Shown here one piece after another: positions 26,569-37,189 of a stretch of DNA of 63,890 bases. The position numbers and the translations under genes were made by a program. Below the pieces are notes generated by a model. That model was not told the origin of the DNA and ran no database searches. It saw only the letters and a program-made list of their open reading frames with translations. The stretch covers positions 1 to 63,890 of the forward strand of contig NZ_MJGC01000060.1 of NCBI RefSeq assembly GCF_001746915.1, given 5' to 3'. This stretch comes from Desertifilum tharense IPPAS B-1220. GTDB lineage: Bacteria; Cyanobacteriota; Cyanobacteriia; Cyanobacteriales; Desertifilaceae. The number at the start of each line of letters is the position of its first letter. Within the stretch, counting starts at the first letter, position 1.

Positions 26569-27018
26569 TTAGCCTCCGGGAATAGTTTTGATTTCAAGAG
26601 TTTGCGGTTGTTGCGCTTCGTGAGGATGGGCCGAACCGGGATACACTTTGAGCTTGGTAAACAGTTGGCGACCCAAAGAGTTCTTGGGTAGCATCCCTTT
26701 GATGGCTTGTTCGATAATCCGTTCGGGGATGCGAGCTTGCAGTTTAGCAAAGGTTTCGGTTTTCATCCCGCCAGGACGACCGGAGTGACGGCGATACAGT
26801 TTTTGGGTGCGTTTTTTCCCGGTGACTGCAATTTTCTCAGCGTTGATCACAATTACAAAGTCGCCAACATCCATGTGGGGGGTGAAGGTGGGTTTGTTTT
26901 TGCCGCGCAGAACGTTAGCAACTTCGCTGGCCAAACGACCTAGGCGTTGACCTTCAGCATCGACAACGTACCAATTACGTTCGATGGTGTCTACAGGGGG
27001 TAGGTATGTCTTGTTCAT
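26569..27018 (-). CDS. rplM: 50S ribosomal protein L13
   Basis: A 149-residue L13, an early assembly protein of the large subunit. Signatures include [16 protein letters not shown] near the N-terminus and [17 protein letters not shown] sequence ([12 protein letters not shown]) near residue 110. It lies 29 bp after truA and 5 bp before rpsI. No unusual features. Confidence 0.97.
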   Translation of the reverse strand: MNKTYLPPVDTIERNWYVVDAEGQRLGRLASEVANVLRGKNKPTFTPHMDVGDFVIVINAEKIAVTGKKRTQKLYRRHSGRPGGMKTETFAKLQARIPERIIEQAIKGMLPKNSLGRQLFTKLKVYPGSAHPHEAQQPQTLEIKTIPGG

Positions 27019-27047
27019 CGGAGGTTAAAAAGAGTAACAGCTAGGGG

Positions 27048-27902
27048 TTAAAGATTAACAGCTTTTAAGTCTGAGGCTTGCGGTAAGAGAAATTGGGGTT
27101 GACTGTCAAACCAGATTTCTGGCGGAAAGGGAGATTGGGGATAACCCACGCGCAAAAAGCACAGACCCTGAGCGGGCGCGGCATATTTTACCAGATCGCG
27201 CCGTTCTTCTGTCCAGATGGATTGAAAGTCTGTTGGCGATCGCACTTTTCGCCCCACTTCCACTAACAGGCCCACCAGCAACCGCATCATGCCATATAAA
27301 AAACCGTTAGCCTGCACTTCAATGGAGACGATCGAACCACTGCGACGGCATTGAGCCGCTTGCACGTCTACCCAGGAGTGGGTACGATTCGAGCCAGCTC
27401 GGTGAAATGCAGCCAGATGATGGCGACCGATTAACGGCGTTAGCGCTTCTTGGATTAGGGTTTCATCTAGCGGCTCATAATAATAATGCCAACTAAAGGG
27501 ACGCACAAACAAGTTGGGTTGCGCTTCGGTGTACAGCGTATAGCGGTAGCGCCGCCAAGTCGCCGAGAAACGGGCGTGCCAGTTCGCTTCCACTGCGGCC
27601 GAAGCCCGGATCAAGATATCGTTGGGCAGTCGCGAATTTAAAACGCTGGCCCAGCGATGAGCCGGGATGGGGCCGGTGGCATCAAAATGCGCCACTTGGG
27701 CGGCGGCGTGAACGCCTGTATCGGTTCTGCCTGCGGCAGTCACGCTTACAGGACGTTGGAGGATATCGGCTAAAACCGCTTCTATCTCCGCTTGAACCGT
27801 ACGTTCCTGGGCTTGTCGCTGCCAACCATGAAAATGAGTGCCCAGGTATTGAATTACCAGGGCAACTCGTTGCTTGTCTGTCGTCTGTTGTCCGCTATTC
27901 AT
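27048..27902 (-). CDS. truA: tRNA pseudouridine(38-40) synthase TruA
   Basis: A 284-residue enzyme that isomerises uridine to pseudouridine at positions 38-40 of the tRNA anticodon arm. The catalytic Asp is D61 in AAGRTDTGVHA. Downstream motifs of the family are present (FLYGMMRLLVGLLVEVG). The start ATG 27902 gives MNSGQQTTDKQRVALVIQYLG, with the usual first strand about 12 residues in. It sits between rplQ (49 bp) and rplM (29 bp), a conserved cyanobacterial order. Confidence 0.96.
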   Translation of the reverse strand: MNSGQQTTDKQRVALVIQYLGTHFHGWQRQAQERTVQAEIEAVLADILQRPVSVTAAGRTDTGVHAAAQVAHFDATGPIPAHRWASVLNSRLPNDILIRASAAVEANWHARFSATWRRYRYTLYTEAQPNLFVRPFSWHYYYEPLDETLIQEALTPLIGRHHLAAFHRAGSNRTHSWVDVQAAQCRRSGSIVSIEVQANGFLYGMMRLLVGLLVEVGRKVRSPTDFQSIWTEERRDLVKYAAPAQGLCFLRVGYPQSPFPPEIWFDSQPQFLLPQASDLKAVNL

Positions 27903-27951
27903 GGCGTTTTGCCTTTTGTTGTTGGAAAACCCACAACAAAGGACGATTCAC

Positions 27952-28341
27952 CTAAACCAGTTCAATAATCGCCATTTCAGCGTTATCTCCCCGACGGCGT
28001 ACCGTGGGAAGAATGCGCGTGTAACCGCCATTGCGATCGCCATAACGGTTGGGCGCTTGCTCAAACAGGGCATGAACGAGTTGCTTTTTCTCCCGACGGT
28101 GCTGATCCTTATCGGGAGAGCCACTCAAGTACAGATAGCCCAGCACTTGACGACGAGAAGACAGCGATCCATCTTTAGCCAAGGTAATCATTTTCTCAGC
28201 TTCAGCCCGAACCGCTTTCGCTCTAGCTTTCGTGGTGGTAATTCGCCCGTGACGAATGAGTTCAGTAGTGAGCGCTCTTAACAGCGCTCGACGTTGGTCG
28301 GCAGGTCTGCCAAGTTGGGGTACGCGACGACGGTGACGCAT
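27952..28341 (-). CDS. rplQ: 50S ribosomal protein L17
   Basis: A 129-residue L17 from ATG 28341 ([17 protein letters not shown]), the family's normal N-terminus; an in-frame ATG at 28368 adds nine residues. Conserved [17 protein letters not shown] and the C-terminal IELV are present. It lines the outside of the exit-tunnel region. It follows rpoA by 76 bp, the standard rpoA-rplQ pair. Confidence 0.96.
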   Translation of the reverse strand: MRHRRRVPQLGRPADQRRALLRALTTELIRHGRITTTKARAKAVRAEAEKMITLAKDGSLSSRRQVLGYLYLSGSPDKDQHRREKKQLVHALFEQAPNRYGDRNGGYTRILPTVRRRGDNAEMAIIELV

Positions 28342-28417
28342 AGTATAGTGACGGATTAAGGTGGACAATAGACCGTTGGTTCAGACTGAAAAAATCCAGC
28401 ATTCACCAACGGATGCT

Positions 28418-29362
28418 TTAGGTTTTTGAGGGCTTCTCGTGGGGAAGCGTAATCCCTAAACGAACCTGTAGGGCTTCAATGACTTCTTCTGCCGATTTTT
28501 GCCCAAAGTTCTTGATCTCCAGGAGATCCTCTTGGGTATAATCCAACAGGTCAGAAACGGAATTAATTTGGGCCCGTTTCAGACAGTTGTAAGCCCGTAC
28601 AGAAAGCTGAAGTTCCTCAATCGGAATTTGGCTAGTGGGATCTTCGCTATCGGGCGCTTCGTCTTTCATCTGCTCGAAGGTAATATCCTTGAGCGGATTA
28701 AAGAGATCGACGAGAATGTTTGCAGCCTGGGATAAAGCTTCTTGCGGGGTGAGGCTGCCATTCGTCCAGATGTCCATAATCAGACGGTCTTTTTCCAAAG
28801 ACCCCCCAACGCGGGCATCTTCAACGGTGTAGTTCACCTTCCGCACGGGCATGAAGATCGCATCGAGTTGCAGAAAGTCAAGCGCTGTGGCTTCATCGCG
28901 AGTCCGATCGACGGAGCGATATCCCGTCCCGGTTTCAATCCGAAACTCCATCTCTAGGGTTGCCCCTGGAGCCAGGGTTGCAACATACTGACTGCCGTTG
29001 ATCAGATCGACATCGGAGGGGACATCAAACATTTCAGCGGTGACAGTTGCCGGCCCGCTTGCCAGCAAACGCCCAATTTGGGGCTGCGAGGAATAGTTTC
29101 TTAAAACTATTTCCTTCATATTGAGCAAAATATCCAGAACGTCCTCGCGAACGCCTGGAATGGTTGCAAACTCGTGATTAACTCCCGCAATTCGCACGGC
29201 GGTGACTGCGGAGCCTTCTAAGTTAGACAACAGAACTCTGCGGAGCGCGTTGCCCACGGTGGTTCCTTGACCGCGCTCTAAAGGTTCTAAAATAAATCGA
29301 CTGTACTGACTTTGATCCTTTTCGGTGTAGGATTCTACGCACTCAACCTGAAACTGCGCCAC
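28418..29362 (-). CDS. rpoA: DNA-directed RNA polymerase alpha subunit
   Basis: A 314-residue alpha subunit. The N-terminal domain (about 1-230) carries the dimerisation and assembly sequence (GQGTTVGNALRRVLLSNLEGSAVTA). The C-terminal domain (about 245-305) has the helix-hairpin-helix used to contact UP elements and activators (LSVRAYNCLKRAQINSV; EIKNFGQKSAEEV). Length is normal for cyanobacteria. It lies 152 bp after rpsK, the widest spacing in this part of the cluster. Confidence 0.98.
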   Translation of the reverse strand: MAQFQVECVESYTEKDQSQYSRFILEPLERGQGTTVGNALRRVLLSNLEGSAVTAVRIAGVNHEFATIPGVREDVLDILLNMKEIVLRNYSSQPQIGRLLASGPATVTAEMFDVPSDVDLINGSQYVATLAPGATLEMEFRIETGTGYRSVDRTRDEATALDFLQLDAIFMPVRKVNYTVEDARVGGSLEKDRLIMDIWTNGSLTPQEALSQAANILVDLFNPLKDITFEQMKDEAPDSEDPTSQIPIEELQLSVRAYNCLKRAQINSVSDLLDYTQEDLLEIKNFGQKSAEEVIEALQVRLGITLPHEKPSKT

Positions 29363-29514
29363 GGAGCGACCTCCCTTCGCCTGAATTCTAGGGGGCAGAC
29401 TTGACCCAACCTAGTTCTGTTCACTGTAGTTTTCTGTTGCTGCTTTTTCCGGTTGGAGCCAACCCAAGCCTCAAGGTTGACACAGCAACAGAGTAATAGA
29501 GGAACTGGAGTTCC

Positions 29515-29907
29515 CTAAACTCGACGCCGTTTGGGCGGACGGCAACCGTTGTGCGGAATGGGGGTAACGTCCCGAATTAAGGTGATCTCTAGTCCAGAGC
29601 CTTGCAGGGCCCGAATTGCGGTTTCCCGACCGGCACCTGGGCCGCTCACCATAACTTCTACTTGGCGCATCCCTTGATCCATTGCTCGCCGTGCTGCGTT
29701 GTCAGCAGCCGTTTGAGCGGCGAAAGGGGTGCCTTTCTTCGCGCCTTTGAATCCACTTGAACCCGCAGAAGCCCAAGAGAGGACTTCGCCGTTAGGTGTG
29801 GTAATCGAAACGATGGTGTTGTTGAAGGTGGATTGAATGTGGGCCACTCCACTAGGAACATTGCGTTTCTGCTTTTTTGCCCCGGATTTTTTGACTTGTC
29901 GCGCCAT
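29515..29907 (-). CDS. rpsK: 30S ribosomal protein S11
   Basis: A 130-residue S11 with [17 protein letters not shown] near the N-terminus, the [13 protein letters not shown] segment, and the conserved basic tail [11 protein letters not shown]. It belongs to the platform of the small subunit near the mRNA exit. It lies 66 bp after rpsM. No rpsD (S4) gene follows before rpoA, as is usual in cyanobacteria. Confidence 0.98.
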   Translation of the reverse strand: MARQVKKSGAKKQKRNVPSGVAHIQSTFNNTIVSITTPNGEVLSWASAGSSGFKGAKKGTPFAAQTAADNAARRAMDQGMRQVEVMVSGPGAGRETAIRALQGSGLEITLIRDVTPIPHNGCRPPKRRRV

Positions 29908-29973
29908 ATCGGTTGTATTGACTCAATAGCTTCAGATTGAACGAGAGCAAGGGTTGCTCCCTTGTCAGCAAAC

Positions 29974-30357
29974 TTATTTCTTCGCTGAGGCTTTCTTCTT
30001 ACCCGCCACCGTGCGACGAGTTCCGCGACGAGTCCGAGCATTGGTGCGAGTCCGCTGTCCTCTCACGGGTAAGCCCATGCGGTGACGCCGCCCTCGGTAG
30101 GTTCCGATGTCCATGAGGCGCTTGATGTTCATCGCTTCTAAGCGCCTTAAGTCCCCCTCAACTTGGTAGTTGGTTTCTACGGCCTGCCGCAAGGCAGCAA
30201 CGTCGGCGTCACTTAAATCTTTAACTCGGGTGTCTGGATTGACTCCAGTTGCCGCTAAAATCTCTTTAGACCGCGTCAGCCCAATTCCGTAGATGTAGGT
30301 CAGACCAATTTCGACACGCTTATCGCGTGGAAGGTCTACACCAGCAATCCGTGCCAC
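29974..30357 (-). CDS. rpsM: 30S ribosomal protein S13
   Basis: A 127-residue S13, beginning [20 protein letters not shown]. It has the helix-two-turn-helix [13 protein letters not shown] and the [14 protein letters not shown] signature near residue 95. It contacts the head of the 30S and the P-site tRNA; the Lys-rich tail (KKKASAKK) is typical. It follows rpmJ by 95 bp. Confidence 0.98.
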   Translation of the reverse strand: MARIAGVDLPRDKRVEIGLTYIYGIGLTRSKEILAATGVNPDTRVKDLSDADVAALRQAVETNYQVEGDLRRLEAMNIKRLMDIGTYRGRRHRMGLPVRGQRTRTNARTRRGTRRTVAGKKKASAKK

Positions 30358-30452
30358 GCTTTTTTCTCCCTTATCTTGTTTTTCACTCTACAATTCTCAA
30401 TATTCCAGACGGCGCTGAGTGCCTACACGTCTGACACAGGTTTGGCAGGTTC

Positions 30453-30566
30453 TTAACCTTGACGCTGTTTATGCTTTGGGTTAGAACAGATAACCATTAC
30501 TCGACCTTTGCGGCGAATAATGCGACACTTTTCACAGATTTTACGAACTGAAGATCGAACTTTCAT
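30453..30566 (-). CDS. rpmJ: 50S ribosomal protein L36
   Basis: A 37-residue protein read directly from the minus strand: ATG at 30566-30564, TAA at 30455-30453. It begins [14 protein letters not shown] and ends [11 protein letters not shown]. The zinc ribbon is intact, with C11, C14, C27 and H33. It is thus the zinc-binding form, unlike the L31 gene of this cluster. It lies 131 bp after infA, in the usual infA-rpmJ-rpsM order. Confidence 0.97.
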   Translation of the reverse strand: MKVRSSVRKICEKCRIIRRKGRVMVICSNPKHKQRQG

Positions 30567-30697
30567 GCCCTATTTGGCAACACTACAAATATGATACGAT
30601 ATCACTTTTTGAGGTGGTTTGTCAAATAATAGTGACTAAAATTCCATATTAGGTTTCGTCTATCCTAATTCAAGCAAGCCCGTGGGCTGCTAGTCGC

Positions 30698-30922
30698 TTA
30701 TTTTTTGCGGAGACGGTAAGTAATTCTACCTTTGGTTAAATCGTAGGGGGTCAGTTCGACCTTAACGCGATCGCCCGGAAGAATTTTGATGTAGTTGCGG
30801 CGAATTTTGCCAGAAATATGAGCTAAAACGTTAAACCCATTATCAAGATCCACGCGGAACATTGCGTTCGGCAAAGATTCCGTAACTGTTCCCTCCATTT
30901 CGATCAAGTCTTGTTTAGCCAA
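30698..30922 (-). CDS. infA: Translation initiation factor IF-1
   Basis: A 74-residue single OB-fold (S1-like) protein: [19 protein letters not shown], then [17 protein letters not shown] and the basic end [11 protein letters not shown]-1 occupies the ribosomal A site during initiation. It lies 146 bp after adk, beyond a hairpin with terminator features, so it may have its own promoter. Confidence 0.97.
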   Translation of the reverse strand: MAKQDLIEMEGTVTESLPNAMFRVDLDNGFNVLAHISGKIRRNYIKILPGDRVKVELTPYDLTKGRITYRLRKK

Positions 30923-31019
30923 TTTTGCAATTCCTCTAGGTGTGATATTGACAAATGCTTCGACAGCAAAAGATTCCCGCTAGTCGCAGGCCTTTAATAT
31001 ATCTTATCAAATGCTCATG

Positions 31020-31048
31020 CTAAAAGATGTAACCCGATGGCTACATCT
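31020..31048 (-). terminator. Possible attenuator/terminator between adk and infA
   Basis: On the minus strand AGATGTA (31048-31042) pairs perfectly with TACATCT (31031-31025), with CC/GG inner pairing, and runs into TTTTA. It starts 21 bp after the adk stop. The T-run is short, so partial termination is more likely than full. Confidence 0.55.
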
Positions 31049-31068
31049 GACTGCTCAACTTAATTAAA

Positions 31069-31623
31069 CTAAGCTCCAATCGCTTGCTGGATGGCGCTCG
31101 TCACCGCTTCCATTGACTGATTGCCATTAATTGAAGCCAATTGCTGACGCTGATGATAAAAATCAACCAAAGGGGCTGTCTCATCGCGATAGACCTCTAA
31201 ACGGCGGCGAATCGTTTCCTCGTTGTCGTCCTTGCGACCTCTAGCCAGCATCCGCTGAACGATCACCTCATCCGGCACTTCCAAATTAATAGCGGCGTCG
31301 CAGTGTTGGTGAATATCTGATAGCATCCGATCGAGGGCTTCCGCTTGAGCCACATTGCGCGGAAAACCATCTAAGATCCAGCCCGGTTCAGTATCCGATT
31401 GATGCAAGCGCTCCTGCACCAAGTCTAATACCAATCGATCGGGAACCAGTTCGCCCCTATCCATATAGGACTGAGCTTTTTGTCCTAAAGGAGTTTGTTG
31501 GGTTACAGCAGTCCGCAAAATCTCGCCCGTTGAAATATGGGGAATTTGCCAGGTTTTTGCTAAATTTCCGGCTTGCGTTCCTTTGCCTGAACCGGGAGGA
31601 CCTAAAAAAATCAATCGCGCCAC
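31069..31623 (-). CDS. adk: Adenylate kinase
   Basis: A 184-residue kinase (ATP + AMP = 2 ADP). The P-loop is [10 protein letters not shown] at residues 8-17; [14 protein letters not shown] marks the AMP/CORE region. The length is that of the short-lid form, without a zinc-binding lid. The start is GTG 31623, sharing its G with the TAG stop of secY (TAGTG), so translation is coupled to secY. No ATG candidate is better placed. Confidence 0.96.
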   Translation of the reverse strand: MARLIFLGPPGSGKGTQAGNLAKTWQIPHISTGEILRTAVTQQTPLGQKAQSYMDRGELVPDRLVLDLVQERLHQSDTEPGWILDGFPRNVAQAEALDRMLSDIHQHCDAAINLEVPDEVIVQRMLARGRKDDNEETIRRRLEVYRDETAPLVDFYHQRQQLASINGNQSMEAVTSAIQQAIGA

Positions 31624-32936
31624 TATTGTTTCACCATTCCTTCGTAACGTTGAGAGATCACGTAAGTCTGAATTTGCTTGGCCGTATCAATCGCAACGCC
31701 TACCAAAATCAGTAACGAGGTGGCTCCCAATCCTTGAAATGTTCTGACCTGGGTTGCACTTTCAACCGCTGTCGGAACAATTGCCACTAAGCCTAAGAAG
31801 ATTGCACCTAAGAAGGTTAGCCGATTCAGCACTCGTTCAATATATTCGCTGGTGGCTCGACCGGGACGAATTCCGGGAATGCTCGATCCCATCTTTTTGA
31901 GGTTTTGAGCCAGATCGATGGGGTTTAAAATTAACGTTGCGTAGAAGTAGCTAAAGAACAGAATCAAGGTCAGGTAAATCAGGACGTACAGCCACGGAGT
32001 CGGGCCGGTGGGTCTGAGATACTGAACGACCCGCAATAATGTTTCGCTTCTCGCAAATCCTGCCAAAGCTTCGGGTAGAACTAAGACCGCAGAGGCAAAA
32101 ATAATCGGCATCACTCCCCCCTGGTTTAACCGCAAGGGAAGATAGCTGCTTTTTTCCAGATACAGTTTGCGGCCGACTTGGCGGCGGGCAGAAATAATCG
32201 GGATGCGACGGGTTCCTTCTTGAACAAAGACAATCCCGACAATCATGACTAAAAAGACGAGCAGTAAGATGACAATACCGCCGACGACACTGCGATCGCC
32301 AGTAGAAGCTAAGTCAATTGTTTGACCCACGGATCGGGGGAGTGTCGAAACAATGTTGACAAAAATCAACAAAGATGCTCCGTTACCAATTCCCCGTTCT
32401 GTAATTAACTCTCCCAGCCACATCACAAACATCGAACCCGCACTTAAAGCAAGAACCGTCTCAACCACAAAAATTGGACCTGGATTGAGAGCGACTTGCT
32501 CGCGCACGAGCAGGAAGGCAATCCCCACACTTTGGATAATTGCCCACCCCAGCGCCACATAGCGAGTAATTTGCGAAATTTTCCGCCGTCCGGCTTCCCC
32601 TTCGTTTTTCTGCAAATCTTCCAACTGAGGAATTGCAGCCGTCAGGAGTTGCAAAATAATCGATGCATTAATAAAAGGCAAAATGCCTAGGGCGAAAATC
32701 CCCAATTGGGAAATCCCACCTCCCGAAAAGAGGTCTAGAAACCCAATCAACTGGTTGCCTTGAATTCTGGCAGCAAATTCTGCGCGATCGATGCCTGGAA
32801 CAGGTAGATAGATACCCAGTCGAGCCAAGATCAGCAGACCAATTGTGGCGAGCAGCCGACCTCGCAACCCAGCCGCTTGCGCCATTTGTAGAAAGGTTTC
32901 TTGAGCAGTAGGAGTTTTGTCTCGACTGACGACCAT
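31623..32936 (-). CDS. secY: Preprotein translocase subunit SecY
   Basis: A 437-residue channel subunit with ten predicted membrane helices. N-terminal [19 protein letters not shown] and [19 protein letters not shown] are characteristic, as is the cytoplasmic loop [15 protein letters not shown]. SecY forms the protein-conducting pore for SecA- and ribosome-driven export into thylakoid and plasma membranes. It sits between rplO (56 bp) and adk (1-nt overlap), as in most bacteria. Confidence 0.98.
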   Translation of the reverse strand: MVVSRDKTPTAQETFLQMAQAAGLRGRLLATIGLLILARLGIYLPVPGIDRAEFAARIQGNQLIGFLDLFSGGGISQLGIFALGILPFINASIILQLLTAAIPQLEDLQKNEGEAGRRKISQITRYVALGWAIIQSVGIAFLLVREQVALNPGPIFVVETVLALSAGSMFVMWLGELITERGIGNGASLLIFVNIVSTLPRSVGQTIDLASTGDRSVVGGIVILLLVFLVMIVGIVFVQEGTRRIPIISARRQVGRKLYLEKSSYLPLRLNQGGVMPIIFASAVLVLPEALAGFARSETLLRVVQYLRPTGPTPWLYVLIYLTLILFFSYFYATLILNPIDLAQNLKKMGSSIPGIRPGRATSEYIERVLNRLTFLGAIFLGLVAIVPTAVESATQVRTFQGLGATSLLILVGVAIDTAKQIQTYVISQRYEGMVKQ

Positions 32937-32992
32937 GAAGGAGTACCTCTAGGTAGGGTTATCAAGAAACGAGCCTCTAAGTACGCCCTCAG

Positions 32993-33439
32993 TTAGTCAA
33001 CCGCTTCGCAACTGCCCCCGGCCGACTCAATTTTTTGTCGAGCTGTTGCACTGAACTTAGCAGCCTTAACATTGAGGGCAACGGATAGATCGCCGTCCCC
33101 TAAGATTTTCAGCGGTCCGTTCTCCCCGGTGAGGATACCTGCTTCTAATAGAGAAACTAAGGTCACTTCAGTATTAGCCGGAAGAGATGCCAGTTGACCT
33201 ACATTAATGGTAGTGTATCGCCGGGGGTTAATCACCGTAAAGTGTTTTAACTTAGGCAGGCGACGATACAGGGGCATTTGACCCCCTTCAAATCCCGGTC
33301 GAGTCCCGCGACCCGAACGCGATTTTTGTCCTCGCATCCCAAAACCGCCACTTGCGCCTTGTCCGGCGGCGATGCCTCGACCGACGCGACGGCGGCGTTT
33401 GCGAGACCCCTCTTGAGGGACAGCATCCTCTAATCTCAT
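32993..33439 (-). CDS. rplO: 50S ribosomal protein L15
   Basis: A 148-residue L15. The N-terminal part is the basic, Gly-rich extension that threads through 23S rRNA ([19 protein letters not shown]). The globular C-terminal domain ends near [13 protein letters not shown]. It follows rpsE by 69 bp; no rpmD (L30) gene lies between them, the normal cyanobacterial state. Confidence 0.97.
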   Translation of the reverse strand: MRLEDAVPQEGSRKRRRRVGRGIAAGQGASGGFGMRGQKSRSGRGTRPGFEGGQMPLYRRLPKLKHFTVINPRRYTTINVGQLASLPANTEVTLVSLLEAGILTGENGPLKILGDGDLSVALNVKAAKFSATARQKIESAGGSCEAVD

Positions 33440-33508
33440 AGTTTTTTCCTGTGTCTGTTGTCCTTCAGCTTAGGTCATTAGTTTGGAGGACTAATGACAA
33501 GTTTGGTT

Positions 33509-34042
33509 TTAAGCGTAGAGATTTTCCGTAGGAATTCCCCGTTCTTGGGCAACTTCTGAGAAGGTGCGGAGACTTTCGAGGGCATCAACGGCAGCTCTAG
33601 CGTTGTTGAGGGGATTGTTAGACCCTAATTGCTTGGCCAATACGTTACGCACGCCTGCGAGTTCGAGAACGGTGCGGACAGCGCCCCCGGCAATTACCCC
33701 AGTACCTGGTGCGGCGGGTCGCATCAGAACTTTTGCGCCGGTTGCAGCCCCGGTGGTGGGATGGGGAATGGAGTTAGATTTGCTTAAGGGAACGTCAATG
33801 ACGTGTTTTTTACCATCGGCAACGCCTTTGCGAACGGCTCCAATCACATCGCTAGCTTTACCGACGCCGACGCCAACTTGACCGCGTTCGTTACCTACGA
33901 CAACGATCGCGCGGAAGCTGAGTTTTTTACCCCCTTTAACGACCTTAGTCACGCGGCGGATTTGAACCACGCGTTCTTGCCATTCGGTTTCTTTTTCGCG
34001 GTTGCGGTTATTCTTGCGGCGATTACCCGTGTTTTTTTCCAT
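33509..34042 (-). CDS. rpsE: 30S ribosomal protein S5
   Basis: A 177-residue S5. A polar N-terminal extension ([18 protein letters not shown]) precedes the double-stranded-RNA-binding-like domain with [20 protein letters not shown]. The C-terminal domain has [19 protein letters not shown]. It sits at the mRNA entrance and influences decoding accuracy. It lies 42 bp after rplR. Confidence 0.98.
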   Translation of the reverse strand: MEKNTGNRRKNNRNREKETEWQERVVQIRRVTKVVKGGKKLSFRAIVVVGNERGQVGVGVGKASDVIGAVRKGVADGKKHVIDVPLSKSNSIPHPTTGAATGAKVLMRPAAPGTGVIAGGAVRTVLELAGVRNVLAKQLGSNNPLNNARAAVDALESLRTFSEVAQERGIPTENLYA

Positions 34043-34084
34043 AGTGATGACCTTATGTGTCGGTTGCTTGTCGCTTAAACCGCT

Positions 34085-34444
34085 TTAGAAGCTTAAACCG
34101 GCTTCGCGAGCCGCTTCTGCTAAAGCGCGGACGCGACCGTGATATAAATTGCCGCCGCGATCGAAAACGACTTGGTTAATCCCTTGGTCTAAAGCCCGTT
34201 GAGCCACCAGTTTGCCAATTTGACTGGATGCTTCGCAGTTTTGACCATTGAGTTGCGATCGCAATTCCGGCTCTAGCGTCGAAGCTGCTGCGAGGGTGCG
34301 ATGCTGAGTGTCGTCAATCACCTGAGCATAAATATGTTGATTCGAGCGAAAAACAGCTAAACGGGGACGCTCAGGAGTCCCAAACACCGTACGCCGAATG
34401 CGTCGATGTCTACGCTGCCTGGATTCTGTACGAGTCAGCTTCAT
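34085..34444 (-). CDS. rplR: 50S ribosomal protein L18
   Basis: A 119-residue L18, which with L5 anchors 5S rRNA to the central protuberance. The basic N-terminus ([21 protein letters not shown]) and the end REAGLSF are diagnostic; [14 protein letters not shown] is the conserved core. It follows rplF by 5 bp. Confidence 0.97.
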   Translation of the reverse strand: MKLTRTESRQRRHRRIRRTVFGTPERPRLAVFRSNQHIYAQVIDDTQHRTLAAASTLEPELRSQLNGQNCEASSQIGKLVAQRALDQGINQVVFDRGGNLYHGRVRALAEAAREAGLSF

Positions 34445-34449
34445 AATTT

Positions 34450-35013
34450 CTATTTCTTCCCTGCTTTACCAGCCTTACGTCTGACCACTTCGCCCTGGTA
34501 ACGAATCCCTTTGCCTTTGTAAACTTCAGGGGGTCGAACCGCGCGAATCTTGGCTGCTGTATTGCCAACAATTTCTTTATTAATGCCGCTAATCACGATT
34601 AGCGTGCCTTGATTGACCTTCTTTCCAGTGTTGTCTTCAATGGAAAGCTCAATTCCTTGGGGCGGAATAATCGGTACGGGGTTGCTGTAGCCGACATTCA
34701 AGGTTAAGTTCGTGCCTTGAGATTGGGCGCGATAACCCACCCCTTGGAGTTCGAGGCGTTTTTGGAATCCTTGGGAAACGCCTTCAACCATATTGGCGAC
34801 TAAGGTACGGCATAAACCATGTCGCTGGCGGGCCGGACGAGAATCATCGCGCCGCTTCACGACTAAGGTATTACCATCTTGTTCGACGGTCGCTTCAGGG
34901 GGCAGAACGCGAGAAAGTTCGCCTTTAGGCCCTTTGACCGTCACTTCTTGACCCGATATGGTCACGCTAACCTGATCGGGAATCGTTATGGGACGCTTAC
35001 CAATTCGAGACAT
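34450..35013 (-). CDS. rplF: 50S ribosomal protein L6
   Basis: A 187-residue L6 made of two similar domains. It begins [18 protein letters not shown] and has the C-terminal signature [16 protein letters not shown] followed by a Lys-rich end. It lies near the factor-binding site. It follows rpsH by 62 bp and is 5 bp before rplR. Confidence 0.98.
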   Translation of the reverse strand: MSRIGKRPITIPDQVSVTISGQEVTVKGPKGELSRVLPPEATVEQDGNTLVVKRRDDSRPARQRHGLCRTLVANMVEGVSQGFQKRLELQGVGYRAQSQGTNLTLNVGYSNPVPIIPPQGIELSIEDNTGKKVNQGTLIVISGINKEIVGNTAAKIRAVRPPEVYKGKGIRYQGEVVRRKAGKAGKK

Positions 35014-35075
35014 AATTTTCCTAAGTTGCTCGCTGCTACAAAGTTTGCGACCAGCGGATTGATTCCTCTAGCGGG

Positions 35076-35477
35076 CTACCAGATGTAGCACAGGACTTCG
35101 CCGCCGACTCCTTGACGCCGTGCTTCTCGGTCGGTCATGATGCCGTGAGAGGTGGAGACAATGGCAATGCCAATGCCGCCCAGCACGCGGGGGAGTTCCT
35201 TGCGGTTCGAGTAAACGCGCAATCCCGGCTTGCTCACCCGCTTCAGTGCCGTAATAATCGGACGGCGGTTTTTGCCTTTATATTTCAAAGAAACCACTAA
35301 GCGTCGATCGACCCCTTCGCCCGCATCTTCATAATCAGCAATAAAGCCTTCGTCTTTTAAGACTTTGGCAATATTGCGAGTCATTTTTGTAGATGGAATT
35401 TCTGTGGTTTGATGCCGCGCCATGTTCGCGTTGCGAATGCGCGTTAGCATATCTGCAATTGTATCGTTCGCTGCCAT
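35076..35477 (-). CDS. rpsH: 30S ribosomal protein S8
   Basis: A 133-residue S8 with the N-terminal [19 protein letters not shown] and the C-terminal [20 protein letters not shown] signature. It is a primary 16S binder; in E. coli S8 also represses the spc operon, and whether it does so here is unknown. It lies directly after rplE (24 bp), without an rpsN (S14) gene between. Confidence 0.98.
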   Translation of the reverse strand: MAANDTIADMLTRIRNANMARHQTTEIPSTKMTRNIAKVLKDEGFIADYEDAGEGVDRRLVVSLKYKGKNRRPIITALKRVSKPGLRVYSNRKELPRVLGGIGIAIVSTSHGIMTDREARRQGVGGEVLCYIW

Positions 35478-35501
35478 CTTTCCCTCTTAGATATTACTGC
35501 T

Positions 35502-36050
35502 TCAGTTATCCCGGAAGGGCATTCCCATTTCTCGCAGCAAGGCGCGTCCTTCTTCGTCGCTGTTAGCCGTCGTAATGATGGAAATGTCCATGCCTCGGAT
35601 CTGATCGATGCTGTCGTAGTCCACTTCTGGAAAAATGAGCTGCTCTTTTAATCCCAGAGTATAGTTACCGCGTCCATCGAAGCTTTTTGGGCTAACCCCA
35701 CGGAAGTCGCGAATGCGGGGAAGGGCGAGGTTAAAGAGTCGATCGAGAAAAGCGTACATCCGTTCATTGCGGAGCGTCACCATCATCCCGACGGGCATTC
35801 CCTGGCGAATTTTAAAGCCTGCGATCGCTTTTTTGGCCCGCGTCACCACCGGCTTTTGTCCGGTAATCAGCGCGATTTCACTCAAAGAAGCTTCTAGAGC
35901 TTTAGCATTGCTTGAAGCTTCACCTAATCCCCGGTTAACGGTGACTTTGGTAAGTTTAGGCACTTGATGGATATTGGTGTATCTAAACTGTTCCATCAGT
36001 TTAGGCACGATGTCTTCTTGATAACGAGTTTTCAGTGGTTTTGTTGCCAT
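35502..36050 (-). CDS. rplE: 50S ribosomal protein L5
   Basis: A 182-residue L5 from ATG 36050 ([18 protein letters not shown]), the family's usual start; a 20-residue in-frame extension is not conserved-looking. Conserved [15 protein letters not shown] and [18 protein letters not shown] are present. L5 binds 5S rRNA and contacts the P-site tRNA. It lies 71 bp after rplX. Confidence 0.97.
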   Translation of the reverse strand: MATKPLKTRYQEDIVPKLMEQFRYTNIHQVPKLTKVTVNRGLGEASSNAKALEASLSEIALITGQKPVVTRAKKAIAGFKIRQGMPVGMMVTLRNERMYAFLDRLFNLALPRIRDFRGVSPKSFDGRGNYTLGLKEQLIFPEVDYDSIDQIRGMDISIITTANSDEEGRALLREMGMPFRDN

Positions 36051-36121
36051 CTTAGCCGTTTGTCCTCTACTGTCCGAACTCATTTGCCTGTGGTGGCTTG
36101 TGCCTGACAAATGAAGGTTCC

Positions 36122-36469
36122 CTAGTCAATAATTTCACCCGTTTTCTTGAGCATTCGGACCTTCCGACCGTCGTCATTGAAGGTGTAACAAATGCGAGAG
36201 GCGACCTTTTGCTTGTTGGAATAAAGCATGACATTCGAGCTATGAATCGGTGCTTCAAAGGTTTGAATTTGACCCGATTCGCCTTCTTGTCTGGGCTTAA
36301 CGTGCTTCGTTCTAATATTGACGCCCTTAACAATCACCTTGCTGTCTTTCGGTAACGTCTCTAGAACTTCGCCAACTTTGCCCTTATCTTTTCCAGCAAT
36401 CACTTGAACAGTGTCGCCCTTTTTGACGTGCATTTTTTGGCGGACTTTAGTTTGGGTCTTTCGTGCCAT
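36122..36469 (-). CDS. rplX: 50S ribosomal protein L24
   Basis: A 115-residue L24 with the KOW motif near the N-terminus ([20 protein letters not shown]). It starts large-subunit assembly and lies near the tunnel exit. Its ATG overlaps the TAA of rplN by one base (TAATG), which implies translational coupling. Confidence 0.97.
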   Translation of the reverse strand: MARKTQTKVRQKMHVKKGDTVQVIAGKDKGKVGEVLETLPKDSKVIVKGVNIRTKHVKPRQEGESGQIQTFEAPIHSSNVMLYSNKQKVASRICYTFNDDGRKVRMLKKTGEIID

Positions 36470-36834
36470 TACAGTACCTCCGGTGCCAGAGAAACGATTT
36501 TAGTAAAGTTCTTGTCGCGGAGTTCGCGGGCAACTGGACCGAAAACGCGGGTTCCTCTAGGATTTCCATCCGGGTTAATAATCACGGCAGCGTTATCGTC
36601 AAACCGGATGCTCATCCCGCTATCGCGACGCAATCCTTTGCGCGTGCGGACAATCACCGCTCGAACGACATCTGACTTTTTAACCGCCATGTTGGGGGTT
36701 GCATCTTTAACCACAGCGATAATCACGTCGCCAACTGATCCATAGCGTCGGTTGCCACCGAGAACGCGAATGCACATCAGCTTGCGAGCGCCGCTGTTAT
36801 CAGCCACATTAAGATAGCTCTCTTGTTGAATCAC
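36469..36834 (-). CDS. rplN: 50S ribosomal protein L14
   Basis: A 121-residue L14 beginning [27 protein letters not shown], with [16 protein letters not shown] in the C-terminal part. It lies at the subunit interface and forms an intersubunit bridge with 16S rRNA. One-base overlap with rplX downstream; 31 bp after rpsQ. Confidence 0.98.
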   Translation of the reverse strand: MIQQESYLNVADNSGARKLMCIRVLGGNRRYGSVGDVIIAVVKDATPNMAVKKSDVVRAVIVRTRKGLRRDSGMSIRFDDNAAVIINPDGNPRGTRVFGPVARELRDKNFTKIVSLAPEVL

Positions 36835-36865
36835 GGTGCTGTCCTCTGTCTGTTAGATTGAAGCC

Positions 36866-37183
36866 CTACGCTTCTGTTTCAGGTTCGCTCTGGCTGACGG
36901 GTGAGGCAGATTCACCGCTCGAAAGCTGTTCGCTCACGCTTCCACTGGGGTCAAGAATTTCCGTCACCATCCAGCGTTTATTGCGGCTCAAGGGCCGAGT
37001 TTCACGAATCCGAACGCGATCGCCTTCTTTACAGCGATTGTCTTCATCGTGCGCTTGATATCGTTTCGTTCGGACGACAATTTTGCCGTACTTGGGGTGA
37101 GCCGCGCGGTTTTCAACAGCGACTACCACCGTTTTTTGCATTTTGTCGCTGACAACTGTGCCAACTCTTTCTTTAACGGCCAT
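36866..37183 (-). CDS. rpsQ: 30S ribosomal protein S17
   Basis: A 105-residue S17. The OB-fold core (about 1-80) has [17 protein letters not shown] and [15 protein letters not shown]. The last ~25 residues are an acidic, Ser/Glu-rich extension not needed for the core fold. It lies 6 bp after rpmC. Confidence 0.97.
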   Translation of the reverse strand: MAVKERVGTVVSDKMQKTVVVAVENRAAHPKYGKIVVRTKRYQAHDEDNRCKEGDRVRIRETRPLSRNKRWMVTEILDPSGSVSEQLSSGESASPVSQSEPETEA

Positions 37184-37189
37184 CGCAGT

